Assembly: GCA_038363925.1 (NCBI GenBank)
Contig: JAQQWL010000007.1
Span: 806,001 to 870,000 of the forward strand
Length of the DNA: 64,000 nucleotides
Source: Apiospora phragmitis
Taxonomy: Eukaryota > Ascomycota > Sordariomycetes > Amphisphaeriales > Apiosporaceae
Direction of reading: 5' to 3'
Shown: piece by piece, positions 47,850-59,515 of the stretch
Position numbering within the stretch: the first letter of the stretch is position 1
How the letters are laid out: the number at the start of each line of letters is the position of its first letter
Position numbers and translations under genes: made by a program
Notes under the pieces: generated by a model
Told to the model about the DNA's origin: nothing
The model's input: only the letters and a program-made list of their open reading frames with translations
Databases searched by the model: none

Positions 47850-48354
47850 CAGCAATTAAGCTGGCCAGTGAATTTTGCCCAGTATGTTTGCCATACAAAA
47901 GAGTGTATTATTACCGGTAATATGATGTTGTTGGCTCATTGTTAAGGAGTGGTAGTGTGAAATCCCCCGTAGCTTTAAGATAAGTGAGATCCTTCTCTCC
48001 AACCAGTAGTTTCGGTACAAGTCCCCGTCTATTCCCAGCCAGCCCGAAACCATCTTCACAACCGCTCCACGCCATTATAGGGGTGTAATCGTGTACTGCC
48101 CATCAACCAGAGTTCGTAGTTCAGGAGGATCCCTAGATACCCTTGCCACGCTCATTTTGGGCCACAGTTCCTCTATCCTCCATGGCTTTCTGCTCCTTCT
48201 CCTGTCTTTCCTTCTCCTCCTCCTGTCTCTTCTGCTCCTTATTTCTCTCCTCCTCATGCTTACGTTGCGGAGAGAGGGTTTCGCGATCCTGCTGTGATTG
48301 TTCACCCCGCTTGATAAACTCGTCCATATCGTTTGTTTTGACGATTATTTCCAT
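47850..48354 (-). pseudogene. Decayed coiled-coil protein gene (unknown family)
   Basis: A frame from the ATG at 48,354 encodes ~73 residues rich in Glu, Lys, Gln and Arg (ERNKEQKRQEEEKERQEKEQ), likely a coiled coil. A one-base shift connects it to SRDPPELRTLVDGQYTITPL. An in-frame TAA then separates that from WRGAVVKMVSGWLGIDGDLY, continuing to about 47,860. The pieces read as one ancestral protein. I do not recognise the family. Confidence 0.4.
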
Positions 48355-48995
48355 GCTGACTTGTTGGTAAGTTATGGCTTTGATGTTGAGTCTTAGGCGT
48401 CGTAATTGATCAAGTTGATCTACGTGAAGATCTTGTGTGTGGATGTTGCTGATGTAGTGTTGCTGTTCGTTTACACATTCGGCTCAGACAGAAATACGTG
48501 AACTGGCATGAGCTTATAACCTCAGCAGCAACAAAGAGCATGTCGATATGTGTTAGTTGGCAAGTCGACTGGTTCCAACAACCTCTTTCCTTTTTCCAGT
48601 CATAACCATCGGATGTGTTGAGACGAGGCTCGTGACAGCCCTCATGCCGTTTGCAGCGACGGGGGATTTAAGTGACCGTCATATTTGTGGTTGGTTCTAG
48701 GTTTTGATGTAGAATTATAGTTATTGAGACGTCTAGTTACGTCCTGGTGGTCAAATCGCTTGGAATGAATATACCCCTGGATGTCTTTGATTAAGAAAAA
48801 AGAAAGGGGAAATTTAACTGGCGCCGTTGCAAAAGTAGAGGTAATATCCCTGCTAAACTGTTTGCTGGTAGGTATTGTAAGGCTTTTATACATTGTAATA
48901 TAATCCGAAGGACTTGACAGTAGCGCTACCTTCATTTTCACTCTCTAGAACACTCAGGCAGGACCCTATTCACATCCGATCTCTCTAGTCATTTC
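48355..48995. other. Intergenic, no gene seen
   Basis: Nothing recognised; short frames only. Confidence 0.45.
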
Positions 48996-49451
48996 CTACT
49001 CGTAGCTCGGTTCATCCATATCATTTTTTATCTTTAGGATCACCAAATGAACATATAATTCACGGGATGGCATGTGTATACATGAGTAGGCATTTCCATT
49101 GTTACAGCCAAATAGGGGAGAGAATTCCACATATGTCAAGTCCGCAAACAGCCAGGATGCCACCATATCGGATGCCGTAAACGCAGTAGACGCTGTGCGA
49201 CTCGAGTTGATATGCACGAGATGATCCAACAGATAAGCGATCTGAGCTTGGGGCCAACCGTTAAAGAATGGAAAACTCAGTTGGTGGAAAGCCTGGCAAA
49301 GATGTACCAACCGTTTAAGCATTCCAATTACTTTCAGCTTACCGAACACTATGACTATTAACGAATCCAGCAGTATCAACAACACCATCTGCGTTATGAC
49401 CGCTGTAAGCCGCATCCGTAGATGTGTATGCTTGAGCGTGACATAGCTCAT
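48996..49451 (-). CDS. Hypothetical protein with one or two hydrophobic helices
   Basis: A 151-residue frame from the ATG at 49,451. Residues ~13-40 (RLTAVITQMVLLILLDSLIVIVFGKL) form a strong membrane helix, and the rest is mixed. No family is recognised and there is no splice evidence. It may be a small gene, a gene fragment or chance; the ordinary base composition and an ATG are the only support. Confidence 0.3.
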   Translation of the reverse strand: MSYVTLKHTHLRMRLTAVITQMVLLILLDSLIVIVFGKLKVIGMLKRLVHLCQAFHQLSFPFFNGWPQAQIAYLLDHLVHINSSRTASTAFTASDMVASWLFADLTYVEFSPLFGCNNGNAYSCIHMPSRELYVHLVILKIKNDMDEPSYE

Positions 49452-49985
49452 CTTTCAGATCTTACAGTTGGGATGAGTTAGCGAAACAAAATAAAGAAAG
49501 CAATTAGTGGTCCCAAACGCAACATATGATCAATGATCATTGGTCCGCAGACAGGCAAAAATCTACACCTTTCTTCGATTGGTACTTGCCTCCTTTACTT
49601 AGACCCTCCGATGAGGCGGGGATTTGAGGGTTGAAGGCTAGGCATTGGTGCATGTGTGCCAAGCTTTCCACGGACTGGTTGAAAGACCGGGGCGATGGAT
49701 GGAAGTTGTGCCGGTCTTACTACGCTTTCAATTCGACCTAAAACGAAACAAGAAAGGCACAGGTATCGCGAGACTTCCGTGCCATCATACCACACGATTA
49801 ATCTCAGAATTACTCGAGCCAAGCCTTGGAAGCTGGTTCCGCTGGTGCCCATAAGACCTGCGATGCCCCTCCATAGTCAACTGCCTGACCCTTTTTGCCC
49901 CTGATGTTCTACTTACTTGCCTCTGACAGATTGAGTGAGTGAAGGTACTTGCTCAACGACCAATAGAAAACTCGACAGAAACAAA

Positions 49986-50557
49986 ATGGGAGCCACAGCG
50001 TCCGTCCCGCGCGACCGCACCCGCCAGCTCCAAGTCATCGACGCCGGCTACTCGCGCACCGCCACGCTCTCCTACGTACTAGCCCTCGAGAAGCTGCTCG
50101 ACGGCCCCGCGATGCACGGCGGCACGCAGATGTTCCACCGCGAGGACGCGTACTGCCGCCAGCTGGACGAGCTCTACCGGCTCCGCTGGGACGGGAACAA
50201 GAGAGAAGAGCTGCTCAAGACGCTGCGCGAGGTCACGGCCGGCTTCGTGGCCTGCGCCTACGATACGGCCTCGAGACACCCCAGCCCGAGCTCCTGGAGC
50301 TGCACAACGCGTGGGTGCGCCGGACGGTGCCCAAAGAGCGGCTGCTCGAGGTAGACCTCGCGAGCGGTTGGGGGCCCTTGTGCGAGTTCCTGGGCAAGCC
50401 GGTCCCTGACGCGCCATTTCCGCGCGTGAACGACGGCCAGGCCCGGGACGAGTTCATGCGCTCCGTCCTTTGGAAGGCGGGCGTCGCTTGGATCGGGATC
50501 ATCTCGGCTGTGTCTGTCGGTGGTGTCTCCTTTGCGCGGTGGTACCGACGCAATTAA
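49986..50557 (+). pseudogene. Sulfotransferase-like P-loop protein, internally deleted
   Basis: The start MGATASVPRDRTRQLQVIDAG and the following TLSYVLALEKLLDGPAMHGG match the N-terminus of the fungal sulfotransferase-like family (Sulfotransfer_4). The nucleotide loop, usually GLPRTGTxS, is degenerate here (GYSRTATLS). After GFVACAYDTAS a base appears missing from the C run at 50,279-50,282. In the new frame the chain reads PELLELHNAWVRRTVPKERLLEVDL, then GWGPLCEFLGKPVPDAPFPRVND and a C-terminal hydrophobic helix. Normal members have about 100 further residues between PELLELYP and the VPKERL segment, including the conserved R-D loop. Those are gone, so enzymatic activity is unlikely. Confidence 0.7.
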
Positions 50558-50736
50558 GGTCTCAAATTGGTCTTCCTTAGGGATGACAAGTGACCTTCAT
50601 CAATGTCTGCTATTTGAAGTTTAAGTAGGTAAAAGAACTAGATGTTGGCTTGATCTCATGACAAATTACTTATTATTTACTCTATATCTATCGCTTCCGA
50701 CGCTACTCTTTTCCTAAATCGAAATCACGATTTTGA

Positions 50737-52032
50737 TCAGACGAATCCCATGCAGTTGGCATAGTACGTGACAGTGGCGGACCAGTCCGAGAAGATGCCC
50801 ATGACGCCAACCTCTCGCGCCAGGATGTCCACGAGCCGGTAGATGTCGCCGTCGCGGGTGGTGGCATTAAAAAAGGTAGAGTAGTAGTAGTCCGGATTAC
50901 CCTTCTGGCCGGCCTTGTGGATGGCTTCGAGGGGCCCCGAGCGCTCGAGCGACCACGTAATAATCTTGAGCCCCAGCCGCTTGGCCTCGCGCGCGTAGCT
51001 GCTGGGCACGATGCCGTTCTTGTCGTCGAGCTCCACAAGATACGGCAGCGGCGGCGCCACGATGTTGACCCCGGAGTCCTTGTAAAAAGTGAGGTTTGCG
51101 ACGGCGGCCTCGAAGCCCGCGGCCCCACCCTTATCGCCGCTCTCGTCCAGCAGGATGGCCTGCTTCGCGAACTCCGGCTCGTGCTCCAGCCAGTACTGGA
51201 TGGCCGCGAACTGGAAGCTCTGCGGGTACACGCGCGCGAAGTCGACGCCGGCCTCGCGGTACTCGTCCGCAAGCTGCTGTGCGTAGGCCTCGAACGTGTA
51301 GTTGCCCCCCTCGAAGGGCATGGGGACCGCGGGCGCCTTGAGCTCGGGCGTGAAGTCGAGGCCGAGCCCGTCGATGAGCGCGATGAACTCCTTGTGCGCC
51401 AGCACCGTGCCGCAGGTGGCGTATAGGTCTGTGCGCCAGCCCGGCGTGCCGTGCAGGAAGTCCTCGGGCGTCACGGCCGACGCGTTGAAGCCGTCCATCT
51501 TGCCGCACAACGTCTTGAACTCGGCCAGGGTGAGATCGCTGGTGCAGCACTTGGCCGACGCGGCCGTGCCCGTGGCGGCATTCGCGGGGGTGAATGGTTT
51601 GGTGCACTTCGCGCCCAGCTCTGTCGCCACGATGTTGGTGGTCGTGTGCAGATCGCACTGGTCGTGGCGGCAGACGAACTGGCGGTCCTTGGTGAAGGCG
51701 ACGTCGCACTCCTGGATGCCGGCGCCCATGCGCGTGCCGGCCATGATGGATTCGACCGTCTCCTCGGGGAACTGCAGGCAGGCGCCGCCGCGGTGGGAGA
51801 TACTGAACTTGGTGGGCCGCATCTTGTTGTCGGCGCACGACCCGAGGCGGTCCTTCAGCGGCCCGTCCTCCATGTTGTCCACGAGGTAGTACGGCCGCGG
51901 GCCGAGCGCGACGTTCGTGACCCGGTGCTTTCCGACTAACGACTGCTGCTGCGTCCTTTTCGGCAGGGCGGCAACCTCGGTGGCGGTGGCGGCCAGCAGA
52001 GCTGCCACGGCCGGCACGTGCTGGAAGAGCAT
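50737..52032 (-). CDS. Secreted glycerophosphodiester phosphodiesterase (GDPD family)
   Basis: Single exon, 431 residues from the ATG at 52,032 (the frame is open further upstream but that part is not protein-like). The N-terminus MLFQHVPAVAALLAATATEVAALPKR is a signal peptide ending in a possible KR processing site. The GDPD core is intact: SHRGGACLQFPEETVES (catalytic His-Arg and Glu), GIQECDVAFTKDRQFVCRHD (metal-binding E-x-D and catalytic His), DFTPELKAP and the C-terminal GIFSDWSATVTYYANC. Such enzymes cleave glycerophosphodiesters to glycerol-3-phosphate and an alcohol, often for phosphate or choline acquisition outside the cell. A TATA-like TTATAAG lies ~150 bp upstream on this strand (near 52,184). 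The frame is clean. Confidence 0.9.
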   Translation of the reverse strand: MLFQHVPAVAALLAATATEVAALPKRTQQQSLVGKHRVTNVALGPRPYYLVDNMEDGPLKDRLGSCADNKMRPTKFSISHRGGACLQFPEETVESIMAGTRMGAGIQECDVAFTKDRQFVCRHDQCDLHTTTNIVATELGAKCTKPFTPANAATGTAASAKCCTSDLTLAEFKTLCGKMDGFNASAVTPEDFLHGTPGWRTDLYATCGTVLAHKEFIALIDGLGLDFTPELKAPAVPMPFEGGNYTFEAYAQQLADEYREAGVDFARVYPQSFQFAAIQYWLEHEPEFAKQAILLDESGDKGGAAGFEAAVANLTFYKDSGVNIVAPPLPYLVELDDKNGIVPSSYAREAKRLGLKIITWSLERSGPLEAIHKAGQKGNPDYYYSTFFNATTRDGDIYRLVDILAREVGVMGIFSDWSATVTYYANCMGFV

Positions 52033-53810
52033 ATCGACGATGGCTCCTGGGGGGCAAGCTCGAATGTCTCTGCAGCTAAGACAGAAGAACAACCAAGTGG
52101 ACCTTGAGCGACGAGAGCAATGCGAGTGGGGGGTGAATAAACTCTCAAACTGCCTCAGAGGGGGGAAGAAAGAAGAGGTCACTTATAAGGTCCCGCCATT
52201 AAAACAGTCGGGCTGACGGCGTTGGCTGCATCCAAGCTCTGCATCCATGACGGCCCTCTCGGATGATACCTGCGATCCACGTGCCTGCTGTGCCTGGAAA
52301 ATGGCAACCCTCGACCAATTGGAGGTTGCAGCGGGATACCATGGTGCTGGGAACAGTGCTGCACGCTGAGCGCATCATCGAGAAGGGCGTTATCAGTCCC
52401 CATTGTTGGCTGGAAACGAGGCGGGGCTTCCGCGTTGGGCTAGGGCTTCGTCTTGGCGTACAAGGTAAAGGGTGCTTTGCTGCTGCCCTGGCCATGGTCT
52501 TTATTCATTTAGTTCGAATAGATAAGCAGTTGCTTTTGTAGGGAAAAGAGACTCGCATCTGTTGGTATAGCGGCTGTGATACTTTTTTGACCGCCGTTCA
52601 TCGACAGCCTTGATGAGGGGTAACATGCATCAACTCGAAACATAGACTTTCGACATACGAACCTATACGAATTGTTACCATACCAACCACACATACACCT
52701 TCATATCGAAAAATAAGGAGTATGAGCTGGTTTGAGTTTTTTACACAATAGTAACAACCGTTCGGTGCCAAGAGAAAATGGCGCTGATTGAATCTACGAA
52801 CAGAGAAATTAGCAACGAACGCCAAGACTGCGTGCCTCAATGGCGTCGTCTCGTTGGCCAACTCCTGCACATCGAGGTTTTCGGCCAACGAGGACTCGTA
52901 GGCATAATGGGTATTCGCGGTGGCCCCGACCGCGTCCACCGAGCATTCTTTCTGAGCAGCCGGTCGGCAGGGGGACACGGCATCGATCTCGAAAGCCGGG
53001 CCAGCTCCGGCGGTCCGAGATAGACTCAACCGCCAATTCCGTCTCATTCAGATATCGTTCGTTAATTCCTTTGAATCAGAAGACCAGCACGTCGACTCTA
53101 CAAGCCGGCCTGGCATCTGCAATCCATAATTCTCCTCTTCTGAGTGTGTGAGAGAACTCGAGAATGAGATGCGACCAAATTGGTAAGGCCCTGTCGCTAA
53201 GGCACACATACAGCAATATTGCATGTATGCAGTATCATGTTGCAAGCTAGCCAGCCACCTTCGTGGGGATGTATCTGGTAGGAGACCGTAACTGTGGATT
53301 GACACCGGCCAGCAATAGATAGCGTCAAAGGCATCAAGGCGTGGCAGGATTGTCGCTTATGCCTGCCATGTCAACGGGAACCAAAACGATGCTAACATGG
53401 TGACCTGCTAGCTCGCGCGCCGTGCTTGATCTCCATGGCTAATGTGGAATATTGATATGGCGGTCACGGCCGGAGAGGGAGAGCCTCGATTCAGATGCGA
53501 AAGGAGGACCTAATATGCAGGTCCACCCATTTGCTGGGTGCGAGATGCAGCAGGACGGAGACGCGATGAAAAGGCAATGAATGATTTGATCGATTTTTAT
53601 TTGAGCCTCAGGATACCTGTGCCCAACTGTGTCCGCGTTGGTCCGGGGCTGTCCCGGGCTCTCTCACCTACCGGGGCCACTTGGAGAAGTGGCTTTGGCT
53701 GGAACAATGCCTGTGAGCCAGTGGTACGCTCAGAGATGGCGTGCTCTGAAGCTGAATGCGCGGCTGGTGCTGCGGGAAAACAATTCCCACCACATTTAAA
53801 TTGAATAAAT
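52033..53810. other. Intergenic with one weak minus-strand frame
   Basis: A 149-residue minus-strand frame (53,047-52,598) begins with ATG and reads EIDAVSPCRPAAQKECSVDAV and LAENLDVQELANETTPLRH, which looks somewhat protein-like. I recognise no family and its second half is less convincing. The remainder up to the AT-rich block shows nothing. Confidence 0.35.
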
Positions 53811-54111
53811 TTTTAAGCTAGATTAACGAAATTCTTTTAATAACGGAAAATACATGATATTACCACCCCCCCCCGGCGTTTTTTTATTTATATAATTTTT
53901 ATTAAAAGAAGAAAAATATGTTTAAATTAAGTATATATTTAATTTATATTTAGTTTAAATAATTTTAAAAGAAATATTAATATTTTAAAGAAAATATATT
54001 AATATTTAAAATTAAAAATATATAAATTAAATATAACATGATTTCTTATTAAGAAATTTATATTATTAAGTGGTTTACTTTTATTACTTTTTAACTTTAA
54101 TTAAACTTTAA

Positions 54112-55982
54112 TACGTAATAACTTTAATATACTTTATAAGCGAGCTGCGTATATAAATAAGCTGCGCACTTTTTATTATTAAGCTTTATAAGTTATAAAT
54201 TAATTCGATTATAACGTTTAAAACTAATTAAATATATTAATAATTATTATTTTTAAAGGTTTTTATATTATTTTAATAAATATGCGTATTATACTCGAGC
54301 TCTCCGTAGATTTTATAGCGTTATAAGCGTGTCTTAAACGTCCTCGTATAATTACTTCTTTGAAGCGATTCGTTTAATAACTATTTATTAATATCCTTTT
54401 AAAACTATAAATCTTTTCTAGCTTATATACGAAGTAATCCTTTATTTTATAGCCGTTTTTTTTCGTACGACGACGCCGGCTAAATATCTTATTTATTTTT
54501 TAAAGTGTCGCGTTCTTATTTTTAAAAAAAAGTAACTCGGTGTATAACTTACGTTATAACCTTAATAATCTAATTAAAATTAATTAAAATAAATATTAAA
54601 GAGTTATTTTAATATTATATAATACGGTTTTAAACGTATTTGGTTTAAAACTAGGTTTTAATCGAGTTGTTTAAGGTTTTTAATTTTTAAGGGATAAGTA
54701 GGTTAAAAGACGTCCCTAAAGGTATTAAAATATATAGCTTTATATCTAATTATAAAATAATATATTCCGGATTATACGGGACGAGTTTTATTTTTTAAAA
54801 GCCTCTATATATTCGAAACGGTAAAAATCGCTTAGAACGCTTTTAAAAACATTAATAAGAAGTCCTCATTAAAATTATAAATAATATACGCTCGTATTAA
54901 ACCTTTAATTTCTTTCTCATACGCCCTTTTTAATATATAAAAATAGCCGATAATAAAAGGCTAAAGTTTATACGACGAATAAAAAAGTATATAAAGTATA
55001 ATAATCGAGTTCTCTTTATAATAAAGCTCGAAAACTATTAAGTAATAGCTTTCGTAACCGTCTAAGACTAGGAGGCGATAATAACCTTTCGTATAAAACC
55101 TAGTATATTAATTAAAGTATTAAATTTAATCCTTACCTTTTTTATTTATAATTTAGTTATTTTTAATAATTACGATCACTTAGTCTTTTAATAATAGGCT
55201 ATTTTTATATTAAAAAGAGAGGTATATTTTCCCGGTAAAAATAATATATAAAGGGGATGGCGTAACCGTTTAATCCGACGCCTTAAATAATTATAACTTA
55301 TTCCCGGTTCTTTTATTATTTTATTTTAAGCCTTCCGCGTTAATCGGAGGTGGTTATAATTATTTCGGATAAGATTTAGTTTATAAGAAACCCGGTCTCG
55401 TTAAAATTATATATATCTTTTTTTTATATTTTATACGAAAGTAAATTATACGCGATACGCGTTAAGATCTTTATAAAGAACTTTTTAATAATTAATTCTT
55501 CGGTTAAAACGCGTCCGGAGGTCTAATTATTATTATACGAAATTAGAAGCTTAATTAACGTCGACGCGCCTCGTATTATATAAACTAAATAATCGATTCG
55601 CTATATCTTTTATATTACTTAGCCGGGGAAGAAATAATCGCGTATCTAAATTAATAATATATCGAAGAGTTAATTCCTTTTTAGAATTAAAAAGCTTTTA
55701 AAAATTTATAAAGATTTTAAATCGTGATTAAATTCCGCGTCGTTAGCTACATAACGTTAACTCTAAGATATAATATATCGCTGCAGCTTTTCGTACACTT
55801 AATTTCGGGTTATTTTAAAACGTTTAAAGCGTTAAATTAAACCTTTTTTCTTTATTTCTTAATTCTATACTTATTAAAAGAGAAAAATTAATATAAAGTT
55901 AATTATAAGAAAATTAATTAAAAGTGCGCAGCTCGCTTATATGCGCAGCTCGCTTATAGGGTACGTTATAACTATAATACTT
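54112..55982 (-). mobile_element. Fot1/pogo-type DNA transposon, copy A, RIP-inactivated
   Basis: Terminal inverted repeats of ~60 bp are visible at 54,112-54,174 and 55,920-55,980. Each contains a doubled motif: AAGCGAGCTGCG, then a second copy ending in GCTGCGCAC. The ~1.87-kb length matches Fot1 elements. The minus strand carries the same degraded transposase as copy B, with segments resembling TRFNxRxxYQxxLYKD and YKYxIxEEDIYN. Many stops are present. Confidence 0.8.
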
Positions 55983-57139
55983 AATTTATTTAAAAAAACG
56001 AATACTTTTAATAGTTTAAGCGAAATAAAACCCTTTAAATTAAATAAGCGAAAAAGCTATTATAAGAATATACGGCGTTTTTAAAACTACTTTTCGTTAT
56101 TAAATTTATAATTAAAACTTATAATATAAATTAAACTTTATTAAAAAAAACATTTTATAAATATATAATTAATTTAAATAATTAAGTAATTTCTTTTAAA
56201 TTACGCGGCGGCTAGCGCGTTAATAAATATTTAATTAAACGATTTATTAACTTATAATAAACGTTATTTAAATTTTAAAAGAAAAGTAGTAAAACATACT
56301 TAGGCTTATAATAATAATACGAGAGAGTATTTAAATATATAATAAAGAAAACGCTTTATTAATATATTAAGTAATAGTATTTAATTTATAATATAATAAT
56401 AAAAGTAGTTAAGTAAAAGAAATTTATATAATAAAATCGTTAAGGCTATTTATTTTATTAATAGATTAAATTGGTATTTCAATTAATTATTAAAGTAAAA
56501 AGTATTTATATAAAATATATAAGGAAATATTTAACATTATATGTTAAGTTTTTTTAATATCTTTTAAATCTATAAAACTTAATTTAAAATTTTTAATCGA
56601 GGTTTATTTTATTTAAAAGTAACTTAATTTTTATTTAATTATATTTAATTAATACACCCGTGTTCTTTATTTTACGATATCTTTTAAGTATTAAACTAAG
56701 GTAATTATATTAATTATTAATTATTATTATAATTTCACTTTTAACGGTCGTTTAATAGTACCACGTGTATTATTATTATAAATAAAGCGGTAAGCGTTAA
56801 TTAATAAAGTCGAATTACAATTAAAATTTTATAAATACTTCGAGTTATTTTATTATCGTATAATTAAACTAAATTATAATATTATCTCTTTTTTTATATA
56901 TTTCATTTTTAAAGTAAAAGCTATAATTAAGTTTTATAAATTCTTTATTTTTATTACTTTTTTATAATATATATTTATTATAATATATAATCGTATTATA
57001 AAATATTATATATTAAAATTAAACGTTATAATATTATATTAAATTTAACTTTTTAATTATTTATTTTTAAATTTTTTTATTTTTATTACGAACTTTAAAG
57101 TAAAATAGTTTATAAAGTTCTTTTATTAAATTATATTAT

Positions 57140-59010
57140 AATATATAACGTACTTTATAAACGATTTTATTAAATAATCGAACTTACTACTTTTTTTTAA
57201 TTTAATATAAACTTACTTTTTCCTTTTATTCCTTTATTATATAATATAGTCGGCATTTAAAAAGAAAGCTAAATAATTCTAACGTTTTAAGCGATTTAAA
57301 AGAATTTAAAATTAAGTCTTCGATTTATCTTTAAAATATACGATATCTCTTATATAACTCTTTATAACTAACGGCTTAGTCTTTAATTAAAACGCGAAAT
57401 ATCCGCTAACTATTATAAATTAACTAATTTTGAAAAAGATACGATTATTCGATATATTATTAATTTAAATACGCGATCGTTTCCTCCTCGGCTTAGCGGT
57501 ATAAAAGATATAGCGAATCGACTATTCCGTTAATACGACGTAAGACGCGTCGGCGTTAACTAGGCTTTAAACTTCGTACGATAATAACTAGACCTCTGGA
57601 CGCGTTTTAATCAAAGAATCGATTATTAAAAAATCCTTTATAAAGATCTCGATGCGTATCGCGCGTAATTTACCCTCGTACGAAATTTAATTTATAAGTA
57701 CGAGATTAAAAAGAGGATATTTATAATTTTAATAAAACTAGCTTTCTTATAAGTTAAATCTCGTCCGAAATAATTATTACTATATTTAATCGATACGAAA
57801 GGCCTAAGGCTATATAATAAAGGGACTAATAATAAGTTATAATTATTTAAAGCGTCGAATTATACGGTTACCCTATTTTTTTATATATTATCTTTACTAA
57901 GAAAACCTACCTCTTTTTTTAATACGAAAACAGCTTATTATTAAAGGATTAAATAATTATAATTATTAAAAGCAGTTAAATTATAAGCGAAAGAAGCAAG
58001 GATTAGATTCGATACTTTAATAAATATACGAAGTTTTATAAAAAAAGTGCTTATCGCTTATTAATTTTAAACGGCTACGAAAGCTACTACTTAATAACTT
58101 TAAACTTTATTATAAAAAGAACTCGATTATTATATTTTATATACTTTCTTATTTATTATATAAACTTTAATTTTTAAATATGAATTATTTTCGTATATTA
58201 AAAAAGTTATATAAAAAAGAAATTAAAGGTTTTATATAAGCGTATATTACTTATATTTTAAAAGAGGACTTTTTATTATCGTTTTTAAAAACATTCTAGG
58301 CGACTTTTATCGTTTTAAATATATAAAGAGGCTTTTAAAAAATAGGACTCGTTCCGTATAATTTAGAATATATTATTTTTTAATTAAATATAAAGCTACG
58401 TATTTTAATACATTTAGGGTCGTTTTTTAGCTTATTTATTCTTTAAAAATTAAAAACTTAAAGTAATTTAATTAAAGCTTAGTTTTAAACCGAATACGTT
58501 AAGAATTATATTATACGGTATTAAAATAACTTTCCGACGTTTATTTTAATTAATCTTAATTAAATTATAAAAAGTATAATATAAGTTATATATCGGCTCG
58601 CTCTTTAAAAAAGTAAAGTAAGCGTATTACGAGAGGTAAATGAAATACTTAGCCGACGTCGCCGTACGAAAAAAAAACGACTATAAAATAGAGGATCACT
58701 TCGTATATAAACTAAGAAAAACCTGTAGTTTTAAAAGGACGTTAATAGATAATTATAAGATAAATCGCGCCGGAGTAATAGTTGTACGAGAAGGCTTAAG
58801 ACGCGCCCGCGGTGCTATAAAATCTACGAGGAGCCCGGGTATAATACGCGTACTTATTAGAACGATATAAATATATCTAGAAATAAAAATTCCGATTAAT
58901 TTAGATATATTAAACACGTTATAACGAAATTTATTTATACTTTAATATATAAGGTTAACGTAAGTAATAAATTTAGTTATTTAATAAACTCGCTTATAAA
59001 GTATATTAAT
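57140..59010 (+). mobile_element. Fot1/pogo-type DNA transposon, copy B, RIP-inactivated
   Basis: Its sequence is the reverse complement of copy A over most of its length; for example, about 57,470-57,900 matches 55,160-55,660 inverted. Degraded ends related to the copy A TIRs are found near 57,145-57,164 and 58,987-59,009. Plus-strand translation through stops gives phrases typical of Fot1/pogo transposases: SFPPRLSGIKDIANRLFR, then DLxTRFNQRIDYxKILYKDLDAYRA and LVRNLIYKYEI, before a region corresponding to the first catalytic aspartate (YNFDETGF in intact members). Confidence 0.8.
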
Positions 59011-59515
59011 AATATTAGAAAATATTCTTTAAATATTTAAATTAATTTTATATTTACGAGGTATCTCTTTTTTAATCGAGTTTAATTTATATTATAAATT
59101 CGAGAACGTAAAATAACTTTAAAAACGATATGTATTTTCGTAATAACTTTTTCGCTTAAATTATTTAAACTATTTATTTTTTTAAAAATAAGTTAAATAT
59201 TATAGTTATAAAATTACTACGTATTAAAATATAACTAATGTTTAAAAGTAATAAAAATAAACTACTTTATATTATTTTTAAAAATATATTTAATTTAAAA
59301 CTATAAAATTTAAATATAATTTCATTTTTTAAAAATTAAAAGTTAAATTTAAGTTTATATTAAATTTATAATTAATATATATTAAATATAAACTTAGTTT
59401 ATATTTTTAAAATATATTTAAAACGTACTAAAATAGATCTTATCTATTTTAATAAAATTAAAAACGTAAAATATAATTTCAATTATTCTATTTTTAAAAG
59501 AACGCTATCGATTTA

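Larger units (their letters stand above)
53811..59515. repeat. RIP-mutated AT-rich repeat block 2
   Basis: The composition changes abruptly at about 53,811 and back at about 59,515. Inside, CA and TG are nearly absent while CG persists, as in block 1. No intact gene is present. Two inverted copies of a Fot1/pogo transposon lie inside (listed separately), and a segment at 56,203-56,540 also occurs in block 1 at 7,970-8,295. Confidence 0.9.

Noticed and set aside
51131..52057. Second long minus-strand frame inside the glycerophosphodiesterase gene
   Set aside because: Arg/His/Ala-rich out-of-frame shadow with no motif; the GDPD frame contains the catalytic residues.
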